A DNA stretch of 64,000 nucleotides from Ectopseudomonas mendocina (GTDB lineage: Bacteria; Pseudomonadota; Gammaproteobacteria; Pseudomonadales; Pseudomonadaceae), in the NCBI RefSeq assembly GCF_016008875.1, contig NZ_JADTQG010000006.1, forward strand, positions 62,001 to 126,000, in the 5' to 3' direction. This document shows, one piece after another, positions 6,581 to 14,113 of this stretch (its first letter is position 1; each line of letters opens with the position of its first letter). The notes beneath the pieces were generated by a model. That model saw only the letters and a list, made by a program, of their open reading frames with translations, made no database searches and had not been told where the DNA came from. The translations under genes were made by a program, and so were the position numbers.

Positions 6581-7068
6581 ATGCCCATTCTTCGCTACCT
6601 ATCCGTTGCCCTCGCTTCCGCCCTGGTGGCCGCTTATGCGTCCATCTGGCTTGTCAGCCCTGCGCCGCTAGAGCGCGTTACCACCACCATTCCCCCGTTG
6701 CGTATTGTCCAGGTGACAACTTGATCATCTGGGGTGGCTGGCGTGCTACCGAAGGCGATGCCTACGGCAGCACCAACGGCGTGGAGATTATTTGCAGCCG
6801 TGAGCGGCAGACCTGCCTGGAGGCTTATGCCTCGCTGCAGTACCACACCGAAGGGCAGGATCTCGAAGCGCAGGCGTTCGACTATGAGGTTACCCAATGG
6901 GATGAGCAGCACCTGGTGGCCATCGACAAGGACGGCATGGGTGATTGCTTACACCGCATCCTGAACGTGGACCTGATGGGCGAGGGCGCCACGCTGGAAT
7001 GGCGCCCCGGTGAGGGGGAATGCGAGGGCGATATCGGCAAGGCGGTGCTGGTGGGTGACCCGCTTTAA
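6581..7068 (+). pseudogene. Unknown exported/membrane-anchored protein, probably split by a frameshift
   Basis: ATG 6581, after AAAAGGAGTTCGACC, opens a 47-residue peptide with one N-terminal hydrophobic helix (LSVALASALVAAYASIWLV) and ends at TGA 6722-6724. The next frame opens at TTG 6721 (four-base overlap) and gives LIIWGGWRATEGDAYGST, paired cysteines (IICSRERQTC) and the C-terminus IGKAVLVGDPL. The first part looks like a signal anchor and the second like the periplasmic domain it would carry. One missing T in ACTTGATC would join them as VTTLIIWGGW. Alternatively they are two coupled genes. I do not recognise the family. Confidence 0.5.
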
Positions 7069-7697
7069 CTGGCGGTTGCTCTACGCTTGAGGTCTGCCTG
7101 TGCTCGGTTGGCTAGTTTGTAGCTGATGTAGTCGCTCAGGATGAACCGCGCGAAAACCACAAAGCCCGTGAATAGGATTGCTCCGATCAGGAAGGGGAGA
7201 AACTTATTCGTCGAGGCCAGCCGGATGAAGAAAAATGCACCCATCAGTGCAATAAGCCCTGCAAAGCAAGCGCTCCAGAGAGCGAATACCTTTTCGCTGG
7301 TACTAATGATTATTGCGGGTTTGTCTGAACCCTCTGGAAATCCTACATGCTGGGCAACGCTGCGCAGCTGTGGCTTGGACCAGGTGCCGTCCTTATTCAA
7401 GGCTAGCAAGAACTCCATTTTGGCGCGGCTGGCGGTAATGCCCGAGGCGATCCGAAATGCTTCCAACTCGATGGAGGTTTCCAAGTAATCAGCCAACCCC
7501 GAATGCTTGGATGCGCTGGAGCGTAGCGCCTTCAAACGCTCCAGTGGCTTGCGAACGAAGTGCTTGTCATGGGCTTCGAAGGCGCTGAGCAGCGGAGCAA
7601 CGAGCTTTGGGGCGAGAGACAGAAGGGTTATTGCGGCAGTGAATAGCGGCGCGTACTGGCTGCCGATGAGGGCTTGAGCTTGTTGAAGCAAATCCAT
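7065..7697 (-). CDS. Unknown membrane protein with two C-terminal helices
   Basis: The start is taken as ATG 7697 (MDLLQQAQALIG), with CAAGGACG upstream, giving 210 residues; an in-frame upstream extension to 7775 lacks a better site. A weakly hydrophobic N-terminal segment (LFTAAITLLSLAPKLVAPLL) precedes a soluble helical region of about 100 residues (KPLERLKALRSSASKHSGLA). Two strong transmembrane helices follow (VFALWSACFAGLIALMGAFF and FLPFLIGAILFTGFVVFARF), then a basic tail. It overlaps the stop of the convergent plus-strand gene by four bases. No family recognised. It is intact inside a decayed island, so it may be under selection or simply recent. Confidence 0.65.
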   Translation of the reverse strand: MDLLQQAQALIGSQYAPLFTAAITLLSLAPKLVAPLLSAFEAHDKHFVRKPLERLKALRSSASKHSGLADYLETSIELEAFRIASGITASRAKMEFLLALNKDGTWSKPQLRSVAQHVGFPEGSDKPAIIISTSEKVFALWSACFAGLIALMGAFFFIRLASTNKFLPFLIGAILFTGFVVFARFILSDYISYKLANRAQADLKRRATAS

Positions 7698-7828
7698 TTT
7701 AGAGCAACGTCCTTGATAAAAGGTGGCAGTTTGCCCGCTGGGGAACACGCTGCCAAGTCGCTGGTGGGTTTGCATATTTCTGAGTGGCGGTAAGGTCTGC
7801 GGACAACTGCCAATGACGGAGTATGCAG

Positions 7829-8014
7829 ATGAGTTGCGATGTTCGAGAGGCTGCGGCCGGTCAACCTGAGGATCAGGGTGTGCAGCCCTTGCAGGAGTGG
7901 GTAACGCCAGAGGAAAGGCTATTGCTGCGGTTCTACCGCCAGCTCGACGCAGGGGAATAGGTGTTTATGCGCCGTGCGATCGAGGCGCTGGCCGCGCGAG
8001 ATTCGCCAAGGTGA
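7829..8014 (+). pseudogene. Small phage-type protein interrupted by TAG
   Basis: ATG 7829 with GGAG seven bases upstream gives 43 residues (PLQEWVTPEERLLLRFYRQL, then DAGE) to TAG 7958-7960. The frame continues VFMRRAIEALAARDSPR to TGA 8012-8014. The two parts read as one helical protein of about 61 residues, with TAG replacing CAG (Gln). Short proteins of this make-up are common beside phage regulatory genes, but I cannot name it. Confidence 0.5.
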
Positions 8015-8045
8015 ATGAAGAGACCCCGCTGAGTGCGGGGGTTCA

Positions 8046-8459
8046 TCAGTCAATCTCGGGGTACTTCACTCTGCCAAGTATCCAGGGCTCGACGATTTCG
8101 ATGAGCATGCTCGTGAGGAAGCTATTCCACTCGGCCCGTTTGTGCGCCTCTGGGCCGATGACTGTAAGCAGCAGGTATTCTTCCTGCAGATCGTCGTAGG
8201 CATAGATCAACCAGAAATCATTTTCTGGCTCTGACGTGGGGGTCACACGACGAAATTGGTTTGATTGCTGCGACCAAACTGCCTGGATCTTGGCCGTTCT
8301 AGCTAGATGAATGTGGTGAATGTCTTTTAGATCAAGCCCTTCGTCCCTTCCAAAAATGTCCGGAAGGTCACCGAAGAGCTTGTAGTCATGAAAGATTGCG
8401 TATAGGTCGTACCAGTCGGCTAGTTCTTTGAACGGTTCCGATACTTTTACCGATGGCAT
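8046..8459 (-). CDS. YafO-family mRNA interferase toxin
   Basis: The 137-residue protein matches the remembered E. coli YafO pattern: YKLFGDLPDIFGRDEGLDL (YafO has YKRDGVLPDIFGRD), HHIHLARTAK, an F-R-R-T segment (NQFRRVTPTSEPE), FWLIYAYDDLQEEYLLLTVI and GPEAHKRAEWN. YafO cleaves mRNA in association with the ribosome and is neutralised by a cognate antitoxin encoded just upstream. Here the gene upstream, six bases away on the same strand, is a 48-residue basic protein rather than a YafN-like antitoxin. The toxin frame is intact. Confidence 0.85.
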   Translation of the reverse strand: MPSVKVSEPFKELADWYDLYAIFHDYKLFGDLPDIFGRDEGLDLKDIHHIHLARTAKIQAVWSQQSNQFRRVTPTSEPENDFWLIYAYDDLQEEYLLLTVIGPEAHKRAEWNSFLTSMLIEIVEPWILGRVKYPEID

Positions 8460-8465
8460 TAAAAC

Positions 8466-8612
8466 CTACTGCTGAGGGGAGATGCTGCCTGTCGCTACAA
8501 AGCGTTCAAAGGTTTTCTGGCCGTCCTGCCCTGCACGTGCTACGTGCTGGTAGGTGATTTTCTTGCCAGTCGCTTTGCGTTGCGGCGATGCGATTTTCTT
8601 TGCGGTGGCCAT
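8466..8612 (-). CDS. 48-residue basic protein, likely antitoxin of the YafO toxin
   Basis: ATG 8612 with a strong GGAGG five bases upstream gives 48 residues: a Lys/Ala-rich start (MATAKKIASPQRKATGKKI), then TYQHVARAGQDGQKTFERFV and ATGSISPQQ. The stop is six bases before the toxin ATG, the tight antitoxin-first order of type II modules. It is strongly basic and shows no Phd/YefM, RHH, AbrB or XRE fold that I recognise. The upstream perfect palindrome at 8651-8668 is a candidate autoregulation site. The antitoxin role is inference from position. Confidence 0.65.
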   Translation of the reverse strand: MATAKKIASPQRKATGKKITYQHVARAGQDGQKTFERFVATGSISPQQ

Positions 8613-8650
8613 GTGAGCCTCCAATGTGGTTGCACACACATGATAAGCGA

Positions 8651-8668
8651 TTGCTCATTTTTGAGCAA
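8651..8668. promoter_or_regulatory. Palindromic operator candidate of the toxin/partner module
   Basis: TTGCTCA, four T, TGAGCAA is a perfect 7-bp inverted repeat about 40 bases upstream of the 48-residue gene. It has the form expected for a conditional-cooperativity operator. Confidence 0.5.
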
Positions 8669-8698
8669 AGCAACTGCTATAGGCCCTGTAGACGACCC

Positions 8699-8726
8699 GC
8701 TTCACGCTTCACGCTTCACGCTTCAC
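8699..8726. repeat. Tandem heptamer (CGCTTCA) x4
   Basis: Four exact copies of a 7-base unit lie at the 3' end of the gpD remnant (minus strand, reading GTGAAGCG...). Because 7 is not a multiple of 3, the array changes frame in each copy and creates the stop codon. Confidence 0.85.
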
Positions 8727-9948
8727 CGCCCGCTCTGCGCTGCCCTTGCTCGCGTACAGGTGCGTGAGGCGCTTGGGGTTGGCCTGGTCGCCAGCCTTTA
8801 GCTTCTTCTGCTGCCCGTCTTCTCGTCTCGGTACCGGGTCAGCACGCCGGTGTATTGCTCGCCGGCGTCGCTGGTGAGTTCGTCGCCGTCTGGCAGTTGG
8901 CTGGTGAGCTCCAGGGTTGTGGTGTAGGCGTCGGGTGTGAAGCTGCGTTGCACGTTGCCGCCGAGCCAGACGATGGCGCTGATTTCCGCCTTGATGCCGG
9001 TGAGGCTGTAGGTCAGTCCGGGGATCAGGTCCGGCCGGCCCTTTGCGAGGGTGTAGCTGAGGGTGGCGGTGCCGCGCTGCAGGCGCAGCCATTCCGCTCG
9101 GGCTGCCGCCAGTGCGCTGGCTTGGTCGGCGTAGGTGTGGCGCAGTCCTTGGAGGTTGTCGCCGGCGCCGGCGATGGCCTCTTTTTTGTCCGCGCTATTT
9201 ACGTCGTAGTAGTAGGCCTTTACGCCGGTATAAGCGTCGCGGTCGGCCTGCAGAAAGCGGTGTTGGTCGCTATCTGCCCTGGTCAAGGTGACGTGAGGCA
9301 GGGCCAGGCCGCTGGCGGTGGTGGCCTTGCCGGTGGGCATGAATAGCAGCCGCCCGGCCTTTACGGTGGCGATGGCGTCATGCTCACGGCCGAGGCGGCT
9401 GAGCAGGTTGGCATCTGACTCATTGGCCTGGTCGACCTGCAGCAGCTCGATGCCGGCGAGCACGGCGATGACGACTGGCGCCAGTCCATGAGCGGAGGGC
9501 AATGGCGCCGATGACGGTGCCCAAGGTGGCGGGGCTCCAGCTGCGTTCCTTCTTGACCTTGAGGCCGCCGCACAGGTCGGCGCTGCGGGCGCGGATGCTG
9601 AGGGTGTCCGGCGCGCCGCTGTGCTCGGTTTCGTCGACGGTGTAGGTGCCCTTGTCGACCAGCCCGGCATCACTCCAGCCAAGCCACAGGTGCAGTGTGG
9701 CGCCGCGCGGGGGGGTGGCGAGCAGGACGTCGTGGTCGCTGAGGGTGATGTCGAGCTGGTCGGCCTCCAGCCCGCGGTTGTCGGTTAGCTCGATGCTGAT
9801 CAGGCGCTGCACCTGGCCGCCCACAATGCGCGGTGATGTCGGTGCCGTTGACCTCCAGGCGGCAGATGGGGCGCGGGTAGCTGGTGAGGTCGCGGTAGCC
9901 GCTGGCGGCGTGCGTGAGCATTTGCCTGGCTTGGGCCAGCACGCTCAC
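8709..9948 (-). pseudogene. P2-like late control/tail protein gpD, with three frameshifts
   Basis: GTG 9948, overlapping the gpU stop, opens MSVLAQARQMLTHAASGYRD and RPICRLEVNGTDITA. Near 9830 the frame moves to VQRLISIELTDNRGLEADQL and HLWLGWSDAGLVDKGTYTVD. Near 9500 it moves to LAPVVIAVLAGIELLQVDQA. Near 8815 it moves to QQKKLKAGDQANPKRLTHLY. Together these cover the whole 400-residue family, including the characteristic DNRG-ADQLDITL, LVDKGTYTVDE-EHSGAPD and QANESDANLLSRLG stretches. gpD forms the hub/spike-proximal part of P2-like contractile tails. The breaks make it non-functional. Confidence 0.85.
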
Positions 9949-10046
9949 AGCAGGCCACCGAGCGCGCCGCGCAGGGCGCCACCGAGGACGCTGCCGAACA
10001 TATCGATGCGACTGTCACCAATGCGCGTGAGAATGATGGAGGTTTT
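9945..10046 (-). pseudogene. P2-like tail protein gpU, C-terminal fragment
   Basis: About 33 residues survive (KTSIILTRIGDSRIDMFGSV, then LGGALRGALGGLL), directly upstream of gpD with overlapping stop and start, as in P2-like tail operons. Sequence beyond 10046 is A+T-rich and unrelated, so a deletion removed the rest of the tail operon. Confidence 0.6.
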
Positions 10047-10376
10047 TATTATACTATTGATTTATAAGGATTTTATTTGATTCGTTCTAGCTTTAGGGTT
10101 AAGAGATCTCCTTACCTGGCGCTTATAAAATTATGACCTTTCTGAGTTCACGCTAACCCCTTGATAGAGCTGGCTTTCAGGCTCACAGGGCATGCCGGAT
10201 ACCAAAATTACCTTTTCCCTTGGCCTCAACATAAAACCGTGTAAAATCCCGCCCCCTGCCGTGCTGGGCGCTTACGCTTGTTCTCACTGGGAACAAGCTG
10301 GGAACAGTTCCACGCTCACACACGCGCAACCATTCACGTGAATCAAGGCCTGCAGGCCCTTCGCGGGGGTAGTGGT
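10047..10376. other. Right end of the island, no gene seen
   Basis: This 330-base stretch has an A+T-rich left part and no coding frame that I can support on either strand. Near its right end is GGGAACA, 4 bases, GGGAACA (10289-10306), a possible integrase arm site mirroring 2845-2860. Confidence 0.5.
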
Positions 10377-10405
10377 GAGTTCGAGTCTCTCCGTCCGCAC
10401 CATCT
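10377..10405 (+). repeat. attR: 29-bp copy of the tRNA-Leu 3' end
   Basis: Identical to 2762-2790 (from GAGTTCGAG through CCGCACCATCT). There is no tRNA body in front of it, so this is the displaced end of the original target. Confidence 0.92.
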
Positions 10406-10485
10406 TACAAATCCCCCCGTATTGCCGCCTGCTTCTAGGGTGACTTCTTAATATCGACCCTCTAGAATACTTGGCCTTGAATTCG

Positions 10486-10507
10486 GGGCCGGCTCGAGCC
10501 GGCTTTT
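10486..10507 (+). terminator. Stem-loop with T run in the tig leader
   Basis: GCCGGCTCGAGCCGGC (10488-10503) is a perfect 16-base palindrome followed by TTTT, only 27 bases before the tig start. It can end incoming transcription or attenuate tig. Confidence 0.6.
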
Positions 10508-10529
10508 GTCTGTGCAACGAGGAATATCC

Positions 10530-11840
10530 ATGCAAGTTTCTGTTGAAAGCACTTCTGCTCTTGAGCGCCGCATGACCGTCGGCGTACCCGTCGAGCGCAT
10601 CGAGACTGAAGTCAACAAGCGTCTGCAGCAGACTGCCCGTCGTGCCAAGGTTCCTGGCTTCCGTCCTGGCAAGGTGCCGATGAGCGTTATCCGTCAGCGT
10701 TACGAAGACGCCGCTCGTCAGGAAGCGCTGGGCGACCTGATCCAGGCTACCTTCTACGAAGCCGTGGTCGAGCAGAAGTTGAACCCCGCTGGCGCTCCGG
10801 CTGTCGAGCCGAAGTCCTTCGAGAAGGGCAAGGACCTGGAATACGTTGCCACCTTCGAAGTGTTCCCCGAGTTCGAAGTGTCCGGTTTCGACTCCATCGC
10901 CATCGAACGCCTGCAGGCTGATGTGGCCGACAGCGATGTCGACAACATGCTGGATATCCTGCGCAAGCAGAACACCCGTTTCGAAGCTGCAGAGCGTGCC
11001 GCTGAAAATGGCGATCAGCTGAACATCGATTTCGTCGGCAAGATCGACGGCGAAGCCTTCGCGGGCGGCAGTGCCAAGGGCACTCAGCTGGTGCTGGGCT
11101 CCGGTCGCATGATCCCGGGCTTCGAAGACGCCCTGGTCGGTGCCAAGGCCGGTGAAGAGCGCGTGATCAACCCGACCTTCCCCGAGGACTACCAGAACCT
11201 CGATCTGGCCGGCAAAACCGCCGAGTTCACCGTTACCGTGAATAGCGTTTCCGCTCCGCAACTGCCTGAGCTGAACGACGAGTTCTTCGCCCTGTTCGGC
11301 ATCAAGGAAGGCGGTCTGGAAGGCTTCCGCGCCGAAGTTCGCAAGAACATGGAGCGCGAACTGCGCCAGGCCATCAAGTCCAAGGTCAAGAACCAGGTAA
11401 TGGACGGCCTGCTGGCTGCCAACCCGGTCGAAGTGCCGAAGGCGCTGATCGGCAACGAAGTGAATCGTCTGCGCGTGCAGGCTGTTCAACAATTCGGTGG
11501 CAACATCAAGCCTGATCAACTGCCGGCCGAACTGTTCGAAGAGCAGGCCAAGCGCCGCGTCGTGCTGGGCCTGATCGTCGCCGAGGTGGTCAAGCAGTTC
11601 GACCTGAAGCCGGACGAAGCCCGCGTTCGCGAGCTGATCGAAGAGATGGCTTCGGCTTACCAGGAGCCTGAGCAGGTCGTGGCCTGGTACTACAAGAACG
11701 ACCAGCAGATGAACGAAGTGCGTTCGGTTGTACTGGAAGAGCAAGTTGTAGATACTGTTCTGCAGAAGGCCAACGTGACCGATAAAGCGGTTTCCTACGA
11801 AGACGCAGTCAAGCCGGCGGAAGCTCCTCAAGCCGACTGA
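10530..11840 (+). CDS. tig: Trigger factor
   Basis: The ribosome-associated chaperone and peptidyl-prolyl isomerase is 436 residues, the family length. The start is ATG 10530 ([20 protein letters not shown]) with GAGG upstream, rather than an in-frame codon at 10506. The ribosome-binding loop [14 protein letters not shown] lies at about residues 41-54. The FKBP-like domain ([40 protein letters not shown]) spans about 155-245, followed by the helical C-terminal arms. It binds near the exit tunnel via L23 and shields nascent chains. It heads the tig-clpP-clpX-lon order conserved in gamma-proteobacteria and sits just past the island's right border. Confidence 0.97.
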   Translation: MQVSVESTSALERRMTVGVPVERIETEVNKRLQQTARRAKVPGFRPGKVPMSVIRQRYEDAARQEALGDLIQATFYEAVVEQKLNPAGAPAVEPKSFEKGKDLEYVATFEVFPEFEVSGFDSIAIERLQADVADSDVDNMLDILRKQNTRFEAAERAAENGDQLNIDFVGKIDGEAFAGGSAKGTQLVLGSGRMIPGFEDALVGAKAGEERVINPTFPEDYQNLDLAGKTAEFTVTVNSVSAPQLPELNDEFFALFGIKEGGLEGFRAEVRKNMERELRQAIKSKVKNQVMDGLLAANPVEVPKALIGNEVNRLRVQAVQQFGGNIKPDQLPAELFEEQAKRRVVLGLIVAEVVKQFDLKPDEARVRELIEEMASAYQEPEQVVAWYYKNDQQMNEVRSVVLEEQVVDTVLQKANVTDKAVSYEDAVKPAEAPQAD

Positions 11841-11868
11841 TCTGGTAACCTCGTTCGAGTACACCACC

Positions 11869-11894
11869 ATAAGCCAGCCTCCGTGCTGGCTTAT
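11869..11894 (+). terminator. Stem-loop between tig and clpP
   Basis: ATAAGCCAGC, loop CTCCGT, GCTGGCTTAT is a 10-bp perfect stem followed by GTGTATTTG, so the T run is poor. It is likely a leaky terminator or processing stem. Confidence 0.55.
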
Positions 11895-11934
11895 GTGTAT
11901 TTGAGACATGACTATTAGGGAGTGAGCGCAAGAC

Positions 11935-12576
11935 ATGTCCCGCAATTCTTTTATGCAAAACATGCCTGAAATCCAGGCCGCTGGCGGCCTGGTGCCGATG
12001 GTCATCGAGCAGTCCGCTCGTGGCGAGCGTGCCTATGACATCTACTCGCGCCTGCTCAAGGAGCGTGTGATCTTCGTGGTCGGCCAGGTCGAGGACTACA
12101 TGGCCAACCTGATCTGCGCCCAGTTGCTGTTCCTGGAAGCAGAGAATCCGGACAAGGACATCCACCTGTACATCAACTCGCCGGGTGGCTCGGTCACTGC
12201 CGGTATGGCGATCTACGACACCATGCAGTTCATCAAGGCGGACGTGTCCACCACCTGCATCGGTCAGGCCTGCAGCATGGGTGCCTTCCTGCTGGCTGGC
12301 GGCGCCAAGGGCAAGCGTTTCTGCCTGCCGAACTCGCGTGTGATGATTCACCAGCCGCTGGGCGGCTTCCAGGGCCAGGCTTCGGATATCGAAATCCATG
12401 CCAAGGAAATCCTGTTTATCCGTGAGCGCCTGAACGAACTGCTGGCGCACCACACAGGTCAGAGCCTGGAAACCATCGAGCGCGACACCAACCGCGACAA
12501 TTTCATGAGCGCTTCTCGCGCCGTGGAATATGGTTTGGTCGATGCTGTGCACGAAAAGCGTCAAATGCCGGTCTAG
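11935..12576 (+). CDS. clpP: ATP-dependent Clp protease proteolytic subunit
   Basis: The 213-residue serine protease has the catalytic triad Ser114 (GQACSMGAF), His139 ([10 protein letters not shown]) and Asp188 (RDTNRDNF). The oxyanion region [10 protein letters not shown] is also present. ClpP forms two stacked heptamers that degrade proteins unfolded by ClpX or ClpA. The N-terminus ([20 protein letters not shown]) resembles the short propeptide plus axial loop of the housekeeping ClpP. It lies 94 bases after tig and 107 bases before clpX, the usual arrangement, and is probably co-transcribed with clpX. Confidence 0.98.
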   Translation: MSRNSFMQNMPEIQAAGGLVPMVIEQSARGERAYDIYSRLLKERVIFVVGQVEDYMANLICAQLLFLEAENPDKDIHLYINSPGGSVTAGMAIYDTMQFIKADVSTTCIGQACSMGAFLLAGGAKGKRFCLPNSRVMIHQPLGGFQGQASDIEIHAKEILFIRERLNELLAHHTGQSLETIERDTNRDNFMSASRAVEYGLVDAVHEKRQMPV

Positions 12577-12683
12577 ATGAGGCACCGGCTGCGGGCATCC
12601 CTCAATGACGCGACCTGCGCCCTTGAAAATGCCCGCATTTGCCTTCATCTTGTGTTTCAAGCCTACCGTATTGGATTGATCGA

Positions 12684-13964
12684 ATGACTGACACCCGTAA
12701 CGGTGAGGACAACGGCAAACTGCTTTATTGCTCCTTCTGCGGCAAAAGCCAGCACGAAGTGCGCAAGTTGATCGCCGGTCCTTCCGTCTTCATCTGCGAC
12801 GAATGCGTCGACCTGTGCAACGACATCATCCGCGAGGAGGTGCAGGAAGCCCAGGCCGAGAGCAACGCGCACAAACTCCCGGCACCCAAGGAAATCAGCG
12901 CCATCCTCGATCAGTACGTGATCGGCCAGGAGCGCGCCAAGAAGGTGCTGTCGGTAGCGGTGTACAACCACTACAAGCGTCTGAACCAGCGCGACAAGAA
13001 AGACGATGTCGAACTGGGCAAGAGCAATATTCTGCTGATCGGTCCGACCGGTTCGGGCAAGACGCTGCTGGCCGAAACGCTGGCGCGCCTGCTCAACGTG
13101 CCGTTCACTATCGCCGATGCCACCACCCTGACCGAAGCCGGTTACGTGGGTGAGGACGTCGAGAACATCATTCAGAAGCTGCTGCAGAAGTGCGACTACG
13201 ATGTCGAGAAGGCCCAGATGGGCATCGTCTACATCGACGAAATCGACAAGATCTCGCGCAAGTCCGACAACCCGTCGATCACCCGCGACGTCTCGGGCGA
13301 GGGCGTGCAGCAGGCGCTGCTCAAGCTGATCGAAGGTACCGTCGCCTCGGTTCCGCCGCAGGGCGGGCGCAAGCATCCGCAGCAGGAGTTCCTGCAGGTC
13401 GATACGCGCAACATCCTGTTCATCTGTGGTGGTGCGTTCGCTGGCCTGGAGAAAGTCATCCAGGCGCGTTCGACTAAGGGCGGCATCGGTTTCGGTGCGG
13501 AAGTGCGCAGCAAGCAGGAAGGCAAGAAGATCGGTGAATCCCTGCGTGAGGTCGAGCCGGACGATCTGGTCAAATTCGGCCTGATCCCCGAGTTCGTCGG
13601 TCGCCTGCCGGTGATCGCGACGCTGGAAGAGCTGGACGAGGCTGCCCTGGTGCAGATTCTCACCGAGCCGAAGAACGCGCTGACCAAGCAGTACGCCAAG
13701 CTGTTCGAGATGGAAGGCGTGGATCTGGAATTCCGCTCCGACGCGCTGAAGTCCGTGGCGCAGAAGGCGCTGGAGCGCAAGACCGGCGCGCGTGGTCTGC
13801 GTTCGATTCTCGAGGGCATTCTGCTCGACACCATGTACGAGATTCCGTCCCAGCAGGACGTGAGCAAGGTGGTGATCGATGAGAGCGTCATCGAGGGTTC
13901 GTCCAAGCCGCTGCTGATCTATGAAAACAGCGAGCCGCCGGCGAAGGCCGCGCCAGACGCCTAA
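12684..13964 (+). CDS. clpX: ATP-dependent Clp protease ATP-binding subunit ClpX
   Basis: The 426-residue AAA+ unfoldase is read from ATG 12684 ([20 protein letters not shown]); an upstream in-frame TTG at 12639 would add non-family residues. The N-terminal zinc-binding domain has Cys16, Cys19, Cys38 and Cys41. Walker A GPTGSGKT is at 120-127; the pore loop GYVGEDVE, Walker [11 protein letters not shown] and the ClpP-docking IGF loop ([10 protein letters not shown]) follow. Hexamers recognise tagged substrates such as ssrA peptides and feed them to ClpP. A strong terminator follows. Confidence 0.98.
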   Translation: MTDTRNGEDNGKLLYCSFCGKSQHEVRKLIAGPSVFICDECVDLCNDIIREEVQEAQAESNAHKLPAPKEISAILDQYVIGQERAKKVLSVAVYNHYKRLNQRDKKDDVELGKSNILLIGPTGSGKTLLAETLARLLNVPFTIADATTLTEAGYVGEDVENIIQKLLQKCDYDVEKAQMGIVYIDEIDKISRKSDNPSITRDVSGEGVQQALLKLIEGTVASVPPQGGRKHPQQEFLQVDTRNILFICGGAFAGLEKVIQARSTKGGIGFGAEVRSKQEGKKIGESLREVEPDDLVKFGLIPEFVGRLPVIATLEELDEAALVQILTEPKNALTKQYAKLFEMEGVDLEFRSDALKSVAQKALERKTGARGLRSILEGILLDTMYEIPSQQDVSKVVIDESVIEGSSKPLLIYENSEPPAKAAPDA

Positions 13965-13984
13965 CAGCTGTTACACGATGCAAA

Positions 13985-14013
13985 GAAGGGGCCCTTTGGG
14001 CCCCTTCGCTTTT
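13985..14013 (+). terminator. Intrinsic terminator after clpX
   Basis: GAAGGGGCCC, loop TTT, GGGCCCCTTC, then GCTTTT. It separates clpPX from lon. Confidence 0.88.
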
Positions 14014-14113
14014 CTGGACATTGCGCTTGTTTTTTACGGGAGCTACCCCCATCTTAAAAGCCAAGGGTAATCCCGCCTGTTTACGGCCTTAAGGCCGCCG
14101 CTGAGCCGAAATC

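Larger units (their letters stand above)
2762..10405. mobile_element. Decayed prophage-like genomic island in tRNA-Leu
   Basis: The 29-bp direct repeats at 2762-2790 and 10377-10405 bound about 7.6 kb. The island contains an integrase C-terminus next to the left repeat, divergent phage-type regulators, P2-like tail genes (gpU and gpD remnants), a toxin/partner pair and an A+T-rich ATPase-nuclease cassette. The core gene tig resumes directly to the right. Most genes inside carry frameshifts, stops or truncations, so the element is probably no longer mobile by itself. Confidence 0.9.

Noticed and set aside
8855..9346. 163-codon plus-strand frame rich in Gly and Val
   Set aside because: Mirror of the gpD remnant, which gives a recognisable protein on the other strand.
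2762..10405. Insertion sequence inside the island
   Set aside because: No transposase gene or terminal inverted repeats were seen; the integrase is the only recombinase trace.
10284..12005. 573-codon open frame on the minus strand
   Set aside because: It lies antisense to tig and clpP in the high-G+C mirror frame. The protein has no domain sense, and the real genes on the other strand are complete.
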